Shown: positions 55,589 to 64,000 of the stretch, piece by piece
Numbering within the stretch: position 1 is the stretch's first letter
How the letters are laid out: each line of letters begins with the position of its first letter
NCBI RefSeq assembly: GCF_014697475.1
Contig: NZ_JACJRV010000001.1
Span: 186,001 to 250,000, forward strand
DNA from: Nostoc sp. FACHB-152
Lineage (GTDB): Bacteria; Cyanobacteriota; Cyanobacteriia; Cyanobacteriales; Nostocaceae
Direction of reading: 5' to 3'
Length of the DNA stretch: 64,000 nt
Notes under the pieces: model-generated
The model's database searches: none
The model's input: only the letters and a program-made list of their open reading frames with translations
Told to the model about the DNA's origin: nothing
Made by a program: the position numbers and the translations under genes

Positions 55589-57185
55589 ACTACAAGAAAT
55601 TGCTCAAAAGGAACGCCAATCTCAGAAACCAGTGGTGATTCGTTGTTGCACTGCTGCTGGTTGTGTGTCGTCTCAATCACAAGCAGTCAAAGAAGAACTA
55701 GAAACAGCAGTCAAAGCATTAGGTTTAGAAGATAAAGTACAGGTTTCTGGTGTGGGCTGTATGCGCCTTTGTTGCCAAGGGCCGTTAGTTGAAGTACAGA
55801 AATTTAATGAAGAAACTCTTTATCAAAAAGTCCAAGTTAATAATGCCTCATCAATTGTTGCTGCAATTAATGGTGAAGCAACTACTATTCAAAAAGGTAA
55901 TCTTAATCAACCATTTTTCACACAACAACTACCCATTGTCCTAGAAAATAGCGGCAAAGTTGAACCAGAAAAAATTGAATCTTATATTGCTGCTGAAGGG
56001 TATCAAGGACTATACCATGCACTAATAGAAATGAATCCACAGCAAGTAGTAGAAGAAATTTCTCGTAGTGGTTTAAGAGGGCGTGGTGGTGCAGGTTATC
56101 CTACAGGTTTAAAATGGGCAACTGTAGCCAAAGCAGCAGGAGAACGGAAGTTTGTTATCTGTAATGCTGATGAAGGCGATCCTGGTGCATTTATGGATCG
56201 TAGCGTCTTAGAAAGCGACCCGCACCGAGTTTTAGAAGGAATGGCGATCGCGGCTTATGCTGTAGGCGCAAATCAAGGTTATATCTATATTAGAGCCGAG
56301 TATCCTTTAGCCATTGACCGCTTACAAAATGCTATTAAACAAGCACAAAAATTAGGGCTTTTAGGTAGTAAAATTTTCGATTCTCCATTTGATTTTCGGA
56401 TTGACATTCGTATCGGTGCTGGTGCATATGTTTGTGGTGAAGAAACCGCTTTAATGGCATCAATTGAAGGCAAACGTGGCACGCCTCGCCCTCGTCCACC
56501 TTACCCAGCACAATCAGGTTTATGGGGTTCTCCTACATTAATTAATAATGTAGAAACTTTTGCTAATATTGCACCCATTATTCGTAAAGGTGCTGATTGG
56601 TTTGCTGGTATTGGTACAGAAAAAAGTAAAGGTACTAAAGTTTTTGCTTTAGCTGGCAAAATTAGTAACACGGGATTAATTGAAGTCCCAATGGGAACAA
56701 CATTGGGCGAAATTGTTGAAACAATGGGCGGCGGTATTCCTGATAATGGCAAAGCTAAAGCAGTACAAACAGGAGGCCCTTCTGGAGGGTGTATTCCGGC
56801 ATCTGCATTTGATACTCCTGTAGACTATGAATCCTTAACTCATCTTGGTTCAATCATGGGTTCTGGCGGCATGATTGTTATGGATGAATCGACCAATATG
56901 GTTGATGTTGCAAAATTCTTCATGGAATTTTGTATGGATGAATCTTGCGGTAAATGCATTCCTTGCCGCGCGGGTACTGTGCAAATGTATCAATTATTAA
57001 AAAAGATTAGTGAAGGTAAAGCATCATTAACTGATTTACAACTATTAGAAGAGTTGTGCGATATGGTAAAAAATACTAGTCTATGTGGTCTTGGTCAGTC
57101 TGCACCGAATCCTGTATTGAGTACATTGCGTCATTTCCGCAATGAATATTTAGATTTGATTAATGTAACTGTAGAAAGGAGATAA
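55575..57185 (+). CDS. hoxF: Bidirectional hydrogenase diaphorase subunit HoxF
   Basis: The 536-residue protein begins with a thioredoxin-like 2Fe-2S domain ([24 protein letters not shown]). A NuoF-type FMN/NADH domain ([29 protein letters not shown]) and the 4Fe-4S motif [13 protein letters not shown] follow. It binds NAD(P)H and FMN and feeds electrons to HoxU. The stop is followed by a repeat-containing 105-bp gap before hoxU. Confidence 0.96.
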   Translation: MDLIELQEIAQKERQSQKPVVIRCCTAAGCVSSQSQAVKEELETAVKALGLEDKVQVSGVGCMRLCCQGPLVEVQKFNEETLYQKVQVNNASSIVAAINGEATTIQKGNLNQPFFTQQLPIVLENSGKVEPEKIESYIAAEGYQGLYHALIEMNPQQVVEEISRSGLRGRGGAGYPTGLKWATVAKAAGERKFVICNADEGDPGAFMDRSVLESDPHRVLEGMAIAAYAVGANQGYIYIRAEYPLAIDRLQNAIKQAQKLGLLGSKIFDSPFDFRIDIRIGAGAYVCGEETALMASIEGKRGTPRPRPPYPAQSGLWGSPTLINNVETFANIAPIIRKGADWFAGIGTEKSKGTKVFALAGKISNTGLIEVPMGTTLGEIVETMGGGIPDNGKAKAVQTGGPSGGCIPASAFDTPVDYESLTHLGSIMGSGGMIVMDESTNMVDVAKFFMEFCMDESCGKCIPCRAGTVQMYQLLKKISEGKASLTDLQLLEELCDMVKNTSLCGLGQSAPNPVLSTLRHFRNEYLDLINVTVERR

Positions 57186-57202
57186 ATATAGGCAATAGGT
57201 AA

Positions 57203-57276
57203 GAGGCAATAGGCAATAGTAAAGGAGGCAGGTAATAATATACTGCTTTTTTCAAAAATCAAATATTATCTTAATA
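57203..57276. mobile_element. Partial TATAGGAATC-type MITE remnant between hoxF and hoxU
   Basis: GAGGCAATAGGCAATAG followed by TATACTGCTTTTTTCAAAAA and TCAAATATTATCTTAATA matches the right half of the element at 38812-38938. The left terminal repeat is missing or decayed. GGCAATA heptamers span about 57189-57219. Confidence 0.6.
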
Positions 57277-57290
57277 GATGCTGACTCATT

Positions 57291-58007
57291 ATGACAGTAA
57301 AAACCCTCACAATAAATGAGAAACTAGTAAGTGCTAATGAAGGACAAACAGTTTTAGAAGTAGCACAAGAAGCTGGTATTCATATTCCTACACTCTGTTA
57401 TTTAGAAGGAGTATCAGAGGTGGGTGCTTGCCGACTATGTTTAGTAGAAATTGCTGGTAGCAATAAATTACAACCTGCTTGCGTTACCCAAGTTTCTGAG
57501 GGGATGGAAATAAAAACTCGGACTGAGCAGTTACAAAAATATCGGCGCATGATTATTGAAATGTTATTTGCTGAAGGCAATCATATTTGCTCTGTTTGTG
57601 TAGCTAATGGTAATTGCGAATTGCAGAATTTAGCTATCGAAATGGGCATGGATCATGTGCGATTAAATTATCAATTTCCTCAGCGTTCAGTTGATATTTC
57701 GCATCCAAGATTTGGTGTTGATCATAATCGTTGTGTTCTTTGTACTCGTTGCGTGCGTGTATGCGATGAAATTGAAGGCGCACATACTTGGGATGTCGCA
57801 GGTAGAGGTTTTAATTCGCACGTAATTACTGATTTAAATCAACCTTGGGGAACCTCTCAAAGTTGTACTTCTTGTAGTAAATGTGTTCATGCTTGCCCAA
57901 CAGGTGCAATTTTCTTCCAAGGTTCTACGGTGGGTGAAATGACCCGCGATCGCACCAAGCTGGAATTTATTATGAATGCAAGAGAGCAGAAACAATGGAA
58001 CGTTTAA
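57291..58007 (+). CDS. hoxU: Bidirectional hydrogenase diaphorase subunit HoxU
   Basis: The 238-residue NuoG-like N-terminal module has a 2Fe-2S ferredoxin domain ([19 protein letters not shown]), a His/Cys 4Fe-4S centre ([15 protein letters not shown]) and two 4Fe-4S ferredoxin-type centres ([29 protein letters not shown]). It connects HoxF to HoxY electrically. It overlaps hoxY by 13 bp. Confidence 0.96.
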   Translation: MTVKTLTINEKLVSANEGQTVLEVAQEAGIHIPTLCYLEGVSEVGACRLCLVEIAGSNKLQPACVTQVSEGMEIKTRTEQLQKYRRMIIEMLFAEGNHICSVCVANGNCELQNLAIEMGMDHVRLNYQFPQRSVDISHPRFGVDHNRCVLCTRCVRVCDEIEGAHTWDVAGRGFNSHVITDLNQPWGTSQSCTSCSKCVHACPTGAIFFQGSTVGEMTRDRTKLEFIMNAREQKQWNV

Positions 58008-58537
58008 AATTAGCAACAGTTTGGTTAGGCGGCTGTTCAGGTTGCCATATGTCTTTTTTAGATTTAGATGAATGGTTATTTGAATTAGCAGCCAAATTTG
58101 ACATAGTTTTTAGCCCTTTCATCGATATCAAAGAGTATCCAGAAGGAGTAGATTTCGTATTAGTAGAAGGCGCAGTTGCTAATGAAGATAACTTAGAATT
58201 GATTCTCAAAGTTAGAGAGCGATCGCACACACTCATTTCTTTTGGCGATTGTGCCGTCACAGGAAATGTTACGGCTTTACGCAACCCTTTAGGTAATGCT
58301 CAATCTGTTTTACAACGCAGCTATATTGAAACCGCAGATATTAATAAACAAGTTCCATCAGAACCAGGTATCTTACCAACCTTACTAGATAAAGTACAAC
58401 CTGTTCATACAATAGTACCTGTAGATATTTATCTACCTGGATGCCCACCTCCAGCAGATAGAATTAGGGCAGTACTAGAGGCAATAATCGCAGGAGAAAA
58501 ACCTCATTTAACAGGTCAAGAAATCAAGTTTGGTTAA
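57995..58537 (+). CDS. hoxY: Bidirectional [NiFe] hydrogenase small subunit HoxY
   Basis: The 180-residue small subunit has the proximal 4Fe-4S ligands in [23 protein letters not shown] and [11 protein letters not shown]. Such a short small subunit (no Tat signal) is cytoplasmic, as in HoxYH hydrogenases. It pairs with HoxH. The 141-bp gap to hoxH is occupied by a MITE-like element. Confidence 0.95.
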   Translation: MERLKLATVWLGGCSGCHMSFLDLDEWLFELAAKFDIVFSPFIDIKEYPEGVDFVLVEGAVANEDNLELILKVRERSHTLISFGDCAVTGNVTALRNPLGNAQSVLQRSYIETADINKQVPSEPGILPTLLDKVQPVHTIVPVDIYLPGCPPPADRIRAVLEAIIAGEKPHLTGQEIKFG

Positions 58538-58554
58538 CTAAATTTATTGCCTAA

Positions 58555-58681
58555 TATTAGGACTCAGATTTAATTTTTTCAAAAATCAGTATATGTTACT
58601 AGCCTTCTTTACTATTGCCTATTGCCTATTCCCTATTGCCTCCATACCCAAGTATGTTCACTAATCAAACCAGATTTTATG
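58555..58681. mobile_element. TATAGGAATC-family MITE-like element ending on the hoxH start
   Basis: In reverse orientation it matches the copy at 38812-38938: TATTAGGACTCAG, then AATTTTTTCAAAAATCAGTA, heptamer TATTGCC repeats, and the end CTAATCAAACCAGATTTTAT. The last bases overlap the ATG of hoxH (58679-58681). The element spans almost the entire hoxY-hoxH gap. Confidence 0.68.
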
Positions 58682-60130
58682 TCAAAACGCATCGTTATCG
58701 ATCCAGTAACTAGAATCGAAGGTCACGCCAAAATAACAATTTATCTTGATGACTCTGGACAAGTTACTGATGCTCGTTTTCACATTACAGAGTTTCGAGG
58801 TTTTGAAAAATTTTGTGAAGGCCGTCCCCTGTGGGAAATGCCAGGAATTACTGCTCGTATTTGTGGTATCTGTCCGGTTAGCCATTTGCTAGCTTCTGCT
58901 AAAGCAGGCGATCGCATTTTGTCTGTCACCATTCCGCCTGTTGCCGAAAAGTTACGCCGCTTAATGAATTTAGCACAAATTATTCAATCTCATGCTCTCA
59001 GTTTTTTCCATCTCAGCGCGCCAGATTTACTATTAGGAATGGATAGTAATCCTGCCACACGCAATGTATTTGGATTAATGGCAGCCGAACCAGAATTAGC
59101 CCGTGGCGGAATTCGCTTACGCCAATTTGGACAAGAAATTATTGAACTATTAGGAGGTAAAAAAATTCACCCATCTTGGGCAGTTCCAGGCGGCGTGAGA
59201 CAAGCCCTTTCGGAAGCAGGACGTACTCATATTCTGAGCCGGATTTCAGAAGCGCGAACTACAGTTATCAATGCTTTAGAACATTTTAAAAAATTACTTG
59301 CAAATTACGAACAGGAAATCCAAACTTTTGGTAATTTCCCAACCTTATTTATGGGGTTAGTGAGTGCTGATGGCACGTGGGAAACCTATGATGGTTATAT
59401 TCGGTTTGTAGATAGTGGTGGCAATATTATTGCTGATAAACTCGATCCAACTCGCTTTCAAGACTATATTGGAGAAGCAGTTGAAAGTTGGTCATACTTA
59501 AAATTTCCCTACTATCGTCCCCTTGGTTATCCAGAAGAACAAAATCGTTGTAATTTAAATAATGGTATTTATCGAGTTGGGCCGCTAGCACGCCTAAATA
59601 TTTGCGATCGCATTGGTACACCTCTAGCTGATCAAGCGTTGCAGGAATTCCGCCAAAGGGGAAAAGGCACGGTTAACTCATCCTTCTTTTATCACTACGC
59701 ACGTTTAATTGAAATTTTGGCTTGTATTGAACACATTGAATTATTACTAGATAATTTAGATATGTCGCCTTCTCATTTGCGTGCTAATGCTGGTATAAAC
59801 CAATTAGAAGGAGTCGGTGTCAGTGAAGCACCGCGCGGTACATTATTTCACCACTATCAAGTAGATGAAAATGGCTTAATTCAAAAAGCCAATTTAATTA
59901 TTGCTACAGGTCAAAATAATTTAGCAATGAACCGGACTGTAGCTCAAATTGCTAAAAATTTCATTCATAGTTCAGAAATAACTGAAGGAATATTGAATCG
60001 CATTGAAGCGGGAATTCGGGCTTTTGATCCTTGCTTAAGTTGTTCAACTCATGCAGTCGGACAAATGCCTCTACACGTACAATTAGTTAGTTTGAATGGT
60101 AGTCTGCTTAACGAAGTTTGGCGAAATTAA
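58679..60130 (+). CDS. hoxH: Bidirectional [NiFe] hydrogenase large subunit HoxH
   Basis: I choose ATG 58679 ([20 protein letters not shown], the usual HoxH beginning) rather than an upstream in-frame start inside the repeat element. The 483-residue protein has both Ni-Fe site motifs: [10 protein letters not shown] near the N-terminus and [15 protein letters not shown] near the C-terminus. The 22-odd residues after the last His are the expected cleaved tail. It makes or consumes H2. It is 9 bp upstream of the maturation protease. Confidence 0.96.
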   Translation: MSKRIVIDPVTRIEGHAKITIYLDDSGQVTDARFHITEFRGFEKFCEGRPLWEMPGITARICGICPVSHLLASAKAGDRILSVTIPPVAEKLRRLMNLAQIIQSHALSFFHLSAPDLLLGMDSNPATRNVFGLMAAEPELARGGIRLRQFGQEIIELLGGKKIHPSWAVPGGVRQALSEAGRTHILSRISEARTTVINALEHFKKLLANYEQEIQTFGNFPTLFMGLVSADGTWETYDGYIRFVDSGGNIIADKLDPTRFQDYIGEAVESWSYLKFPYYRPLGYPEEQNRCNLNNGIYRVGPLARLNICDRIGTPLADQALQEFRQRGKGTVNSSFFYHYARLIEILACIEHIELLLDNLDMSPSHLRANAGINQLEGVGVSEAPRGTLFHHYQVDENGLIQKANLIIATGQNNLAMNRTVAQIAKNFIHSSEITEGILNRIEAGIRAFDPCLSCSTHAVGQMPLHVQLVSLNGSLLNEVWRN

Positions 60131-60139
60131 AAAAAGTAA

Positions 60140-60595
60140 GTGAAGAAGAAAGTTAATCCATCTATTTTAGTAATTGGCTACGGAAATGAATTACGTAGTG
60201 ATGACGTTGTTGGCAAACAATTAGCTGATATTATTGCAACTTGGAAAAATCCTTGTTTACGTTCGTTGCCTGTACATCAACTCACGCCTGAATTAGCTGA
60301 AGAATTAGCAAATGTTGATATTGCTATTTTTATAGATGCTTATCCAGCTATAGATGCAAAGGAAGTAGAAATAATACCTCTAGAAATAACTACTAGCTTA
60401 ACATTAGGACACATTTGTGACCCTCCAGTACTATTAGCGATCGCATATGCTATTTATGGCTACTACCCCCAAGCTTGGTTAGTTAAAGTTCCAGCAGAGA
60501 ATTTTGAAATAGGCGATCGCATTTCACCTTTTGCTAGAGAAAGTATGAAGCAAGCTTTAGCAGAAATAAATAAATTATTAAATTTAAAACAGTAG
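60140..60595 (+). CDS. hoxW: HoxW-like hydrogenase maturation protease
   Basis: The GTG at 60140 gives a 151-residue protein. Family motifs are ILVIGYGNELRSDDVVG, the metal-binding Asp in IFIDAYPAID and the His in TLGHICDPPVLLAIAYA. The HybD/HoxW fold cleaves the C-terminal tail of HoxH once Ni is inserted. It follows hoxH by 9 bp, which supports this target. hyp genes are not seen. Confidence 0.9.
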   Translation: MKKKVNPSILVIGYGNELRSDDVVGKQLADIIATWKNPCLRSLPVHQLTPELAEELANVDIAIFIDAYPAIDAKEVEIIPLEITTSLTLGHICDPPVLLAIAYAIYGYYPQAWLVKVPAENFEIGDRISPFARESMKQALAEINKLLNLKQ

Positions 60596-60716
60596 GTAGT
60601 TAATTAAATATTATTTCACTTTTCTTGTAAATACTTAATATTTATAGTAATTATTTTTAATAAAATTGTTGTAGAAATAGTAGTAGCGATCGCGCTTATT
60701 AGTTTAGCTCAATCTC

Positions 60717-60733
60717 CTCACAAATTCCTCAAA
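60717..60733 (+). promoter_or_regulatory. CTCACA direct repeat upstream of nifJ
   Basis: CTCACA (60717) and CTCAAA (60728) have an 11-bp period within CTCACAAATTCCTCA, the same 15-mer as at 52153-52167 upstream of ppsA. It lies about 50 bp before the nifJ ATG, so it could be an activator or repressor site. Confidence 0.45.
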
Positions 60734-60779
60734 CTTTTGTCGTAACTTAGGGTTAGAGGTAGATTAGCGGTGTAACGCA

Positions 60780-63700
60780 ATGAAAGCGAAAATCTTTGCA
60801 ACTATAGATGGTAACGAAGCTGTTGCCAGAGTTGCATATAAACTCAATGAAGTTATCGCTATTTATCCCATTACTCCTTCTTCTGTGATGAGTGAATGGG
60901 CAGACACCTGGACAGCAGAAAAAAAAGCAAATCTCTGGGGTACTGTACCTACTGTTATAGAAATGCAGAGTGAAGCGGGTGTCGCTGGTGCAATCCACGG
61001 TGCTTTACAAACAGGTTCTCTGGCTACAACATTTACTGCATCTCAGGGATTATTATTAATGATCCCAAATATGTATAAAATTGCCGGAGAGCTAACGCCT
61101 ACAGTATTTCATATTGCGTCGCGATCGCTAGCTGCTCAGGCTCTCTCTATTTTCGGCGATCATAGTGATGTGATGGCAGCGCGTGCCACTGGTTTTGCAA
61201 TGCTTTGTGCTGCTTCGGTACAAGAAGCACATGATTTTGCTTTAATTGCTACTGCTGCGACTTTAAAATCCCGCATACCTTTTGTACATTTCTTTGATGG
61301 CTTTCGCACTTCTCACGAAATATCTAAAGTGGAATTATTATCAGATGATGATTTGCGATCGCTAATTGATGAAAACTTAATTTTAGAACATCGTTATCGA
61401 GCCTTATCCCCAGATCATCCAGTTATTCGAGGAACAGCACAAAATCCTGACGTATATTTTCAAGCGCGCGAAAGTTTGAATTCTTACTACGCAGCTTGTC
61501 CAACAATTGTGCAACAGGTAATGGATAAATTTGCTCAATTAGTAGGCAGGCAATATCAATTATTTGAATATTATGGCGCACCTGATGCTGAGAGAGTCAT
61601 AGTTTTGATGGGTTCTGGTTGTGAAGCTGTACAGGAAACCGTTGATTATCTCAATAATTGCGGTGAAAAAGTTGGTGTCGTAAAAGTTAGATTATATCGG
61701 CCATTTGATACTGAAAAGTTTATTGCGGCTTTACCATCCACTGTCCACGCGATCGCTGTTTTAGATCGTACTAAAGAACCAGGCAGTACAGGTGAACCTC
61801 TTTATTTGGATGTGGTTAATGCTATTTACGAATTACAGTCTAAATCGACTAAAAATTTGACAAATCTCAAATCTATTGTTGGCGGACGCTATGGTTTATC
61901 TTCTAAAGAATTCACGCCAGCAATGATTAAAGCTGTATTTGATAATTTAGGGCAAAGTGAGCCGAAAAATTATTTCACAGTCGGTATTAATGACGATGTT
62001 ACACATACTAGTCTGACTTACGATCCTGATTTTTCTATTGAATCAGATAATGTCATTCGCTCGATATTTTATGGGCTAGGTGCTGATGGTACTGTAGGAG
62101 CAAATAAGAATTCTATTAAAATTATTGGTGAAGAAACAGATAACTATGCCCAAGGCTATTTCGTTTACGATTCTAAAAAATCAGGTTCAGTTACTATTTC
62201 TCATTTACGCTTTGGTTCCCAACCTATTCATTCTACCTACCTAATCAATCAAGCTAACTTTGTTGCTTGCCATCAATCACCTTTTTTGGAACGATTTGAT
62301 ATGTTAGATCATATTGTTCCAAACGGAATATTTTTACTGAACACTGCTTATACTTCAGAACAAATTTGGGAACATCTGCCGAAAACAGTTCAATGTCAGA
62401 TTATAGATAAACAAGTCAAATTTTATGTGATTAACGCCTATAAAGTAGCGCGAGAAAGTGGGTTGGGCGGACACATTAATACAGTGATGCAAGTTTGCTT
62501 CTTTGCTTTATCTGGCGTTTTACCAAAAGAAGAAGCGATCGCTAAAATCAAACAATCAATCGTCAAAACTTACAGTAATAAAGGCGATGAAATTGTGCAA
62601 ATGAATCTGTTTGCGGTTGACCATACGTTAGCAAATCTCTATGAAGTAGCAACTAGTGATCGCACTATTAACAGCGACATAGAACAGCTTTTACCTGTAC
62701 CAGAAAATGCACCTCAATTTGTGCAACAAGTTTTAGGTAAAATGATTTCTGGTTGTGGAGATGAGTTACCTGTCAGTGCCTTACCAGTGGATGGTACATA
62801 CCCTACAGGTACGTCTAAATGGGAAAAACGTAATATTGCTCAAGAAATTCCAGTTTGGGAACCAGATATCTGCGTACAGTGTGGTAAATGTGTCATGGTT
62901 TGTCCCCATGCTGTAATTAGAGGTAAAGCTTACGAAGCAGAATATTTAGAAACAGCACCAGCTACTTTTAAAGCGAGTGATGCACGCGACCACGATTGGA
63001 CTAATTTAAAGTATACGATTCAAATATCACCAGAAGATTGTACAGGCTGTGGCATTTGTGTAGATGTTTGTCCAGCAAGAAATAAATCAATTCCTGCCCA
63101 AAAAGCAATCAATATGCAACCGCAACCACCTCTGCGGGAACAAGAAACAGAAAATTGGGATTTCTTCTTAAACATTCCGCCTTTAGACAGGAGAAATTTA
63201 AAACTGACAACTATTCGCCAACAGCAACAACAAGAACCCTTATTTGAATTTTCTGGTGCTTGTGCAGGTTGTGGTGAAACACCTTATGTAAAATTAGTGA
63301 GTCAACTATTTGGCGATCGCGCTATTATCGCTAATGCTACTGGTTGTTCTTCGATTTATGGCGGTAACTTACCTACTACACCTTGGACTCACAATGCTGA
63401 AGGACGAGGCCCTGCTTGGTCTAATTCTTTATTTGAAGATAACGCCGAATTTGGTTTAGGTTTTCGAGTATCCATCGACCAACAAATAGAATTTGCTACT
63501 CAGTTACTTAACCAACTAGCATCCTTAGTAGGAGAAGAATTAGCTAATAGCATTTTAAACGCACCGCAAACCGATGAAGCTGATATTTACGAGCAGCGTA
63601 CTCGTATAGTTTTACTGAAACAAAAGTTAACAGCTTTATTAGATAATAACCAACAATTACAAGTTACCAATCAAATTAAACAACTGCTCAGTTTAGCTGA

Positions 63701-64000
63701 CTATTTAGTGAAAAAGAGTGTCTGGATAATTGGTGGTGATGGCTGGGCTTATGATATTGGTTTTGGTGGATTAGATCACGTTTTAGCAAGTGGTCTAAAC
63801 GTGAATATTTTGGTACTAGATACAGAAGTTTATTCTAATACTGGCGGACAAAAATCTAAAGCAACTCCGCGTGCGGCTGTAGCGAAATTTGCCGCATCCG
63901 GTAAATCTGCACCGAAAAAAGATTTAGGTTTAATTGCTATGACTTACGGCAATGTTTACGTTGCTAGTGTAGCGATGGGTGCGAAAGACGAACATACTCT
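60780..64000 (+). CDS. nifJ: Pyruvate:ferredoxin (flavodoxin) oxidoreductase, 3' end outside window
   Basis: The frame is open from ATG 60780 to the window end (1073 codons). Normal PFOR is about 1190-1200 residues, so roughly 120 are missing. Motifs: ITPSSVMSEWADTW in domain I, the two ferredoxin-like centres CVQCGKCVMVCP and CTGCGICVDVCPARN, and the TPP-binding part GACAGCGETPYVKLVSQLFG and IIGGDGWAYDIGFGGLDHV. It oxidises pyruvate to acetyl-CoA + CO2 and reduces ferredoxin, which can feed Hox. The name does not imply nitrogenase here. Confidence 0.96.
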   Translation, partial: MKAKIFATIDGNEAVARVAYKLNEVIAIYPITPSSVMSEWADTWTAEKKANLWGTVPTVIEMQSEAGVAGAIHGALQTGSLATTFTASQGLLLMIPNMYKIAGELTPTVFHIASRSLAAQALSIFGDHSDVMAARATGFAMLCAASVQEAHDFALIATAATLKSRIPFVHFFDGFRTSHEISKVELLSDDDLRSLIDENLILEHRYRALSPDHPVIRGTAQNPDVYFQARESLNSYYAACPTIVQQVMDKFAQLVGRQYQLFEYYGAPDAERVIVLMGSGCEAVQETVDYLNNCGEKVGVVKVRLYRPFDTEKFIAALPSTVHAIAVLDRTKEPGSTGEPLYLDVVNAIYELQSKSTKNLTNLKSIVGGRYGLSSKEFTPAMIKAVFDNLGQSEPKNYFTVGINDDVTHTSLTYDPDFSIESDNVIRSIFYGLGADGTVGANKNSIKIIGEETDNYAQGYFVYDSKKSGSVTISHLRFGSQPIHSTYLINQANFVACHQSPFLERFDMLDHIVPNGIFLLNTAYTSEQIWEHLPKTVQCQIIDKQVKFYVINAYKVARESGLGGHINTVMQVCFFALSGVLPKEEAIAKIKQSIVKTYSNKGDEIVQMNLFAVDHTLANLYEVATSDRTINSDIEQLLPVPENAPQFVQQVLGKMISGCGDELPVSALPVDGTYPTGTSKWEKRNIAQEIPVWEPDICVQCGKCVMVCPHAVIRGKAYEAEYLETAPATFKASDARDHDWTNLKYTIQISPEDCTGCGICVDVCPARNKSIPAQKAINMQPQPPLREQETENWDFFLNIPPLDRRNLKLTTIRQQQQQEPLFEFSGACAGCGETPYVKLVSQLFGDRAIIANATGCSSIYGGNLPTTPWTHNAEGRGPAWSNSLFEDNAEFGLGFRVSIDQQIEFATQLLNQLASLVGEELANSILNAPQTDEADIYEQRTRIVLLKQKLTALLDNNQQLQVTNQIKQLLSLADYLVKKSVWIIGGDGWAYDIGFGGLDHVLASGLNVNILVLDTEVYSNTGGQKSKATPRAAVAKFAASGKSAPKKDLGLIAMTYGNVYVASVAMGAKDEHT

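Noticed and set aside
58622-58678. Earlier in-frame start of hoxH
   Set aside because: The added residues come from the mobile element, and HoxH proteins normally begin with the [16 protein letters not shown]-type sequence.
60780-64000. nifJ as evidence of a nif gene cluster
   Set aside because: No nifHDK or other nif gene is in the window. The gene follows hox genes and fits fermentation.

Overview
The window looks like chromosomal DNA of a filamentous, probably heterocyst-forming cyanobacterium of the Nostocales (Nostoc/Anabaena/Tolypothrix-like). Supporting signs are the many GCGATCGC (HIP1) octamers, heptamer short tandem repeats of the GGCAATA type, a Psb32-type photosystem II protein, a gamma-tocopherol methyltransferase, ferredoxin-dependent sulfite reductase and a HoxEFUYH bidirectional hydrogenase. 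The species is not determined. I see no integrase, transposase gene, phage structural gene, CRISPR array or rRNA.

Layout. 1-6.5 kb: the end of an unidentified gene, a TPR lipoprotein, then a divergent pair: a trypsin-like protease with an amidase-like tail and a membrane pentapeptide-repeat protein. These two resemble cyanobacterial signalling/conflict-type proteins. A tocopherol methyltransferase follows. 6.7-9.4 kb: K+ uptake (KtrB, KtrA) and a DUF4346-like protein. 9.4-20.7 kb: Psb32, an MFS transporter, a Uma2 nuclease-like protein, Lnt, GyrA, a ClC channel, an orphan HicB-like protein and an HDAC-family deacetylase. 21-29.5 kb: small proteins, TerB-like, acireductone dioxygenase, a giant TPR protein, rubrerythrin, a serine hydrolase and an RND-type adaptor. 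29.9-40.3 kb: tRNA-Arg(UCU), three conserved cyanobacterial genes, ADP-ribosylglycohydrolase, sulfite reductase with a ribbon-helix-helix tail, a BON lipoprotein and a solute-binding protein, with a dense patch of miniature inverted-repeat elements at 37.6-39.2 kb. 40.4-49 kb: a dual-RCK K+ channel, three glycosyltransferases, an MFS transporter and a toxin-antitoxin pair whose PIN toxin is frameshifted.

49.1-64 kb is the functional highlight, a fermentation/redox island: a P-type ATPase with Na+/K+-ATPase-like (P2C) ion-binding motifs, divergent from ppsA (PEP synthase), then hoxE-F-U-Y-H and a HoxW-like protease in one direction, then nifJ (pyruvate:ferredoxin oxidoreductase), which runs off the window end. 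Together these link pyruvate/PEP interconversion, reduced ferredoxin and NAD(P)H with H2 turnover. A shared motif with an 11-bp direct repeat (CTCACAAATTCCTCA) lies upstream of both ppsA and nifJ, and miniature repeat elements sit in the hoxF-hoxU and hoxY-hoxH gaps, one ending on the hoxH start codon.

All functional assignments come from motif recognition by eye. No database search was run. The least known items here are the repeat-element families, the protease/pentapeptide pair, the RHH tail on sulfite reductase and the P2C-like ATPase.
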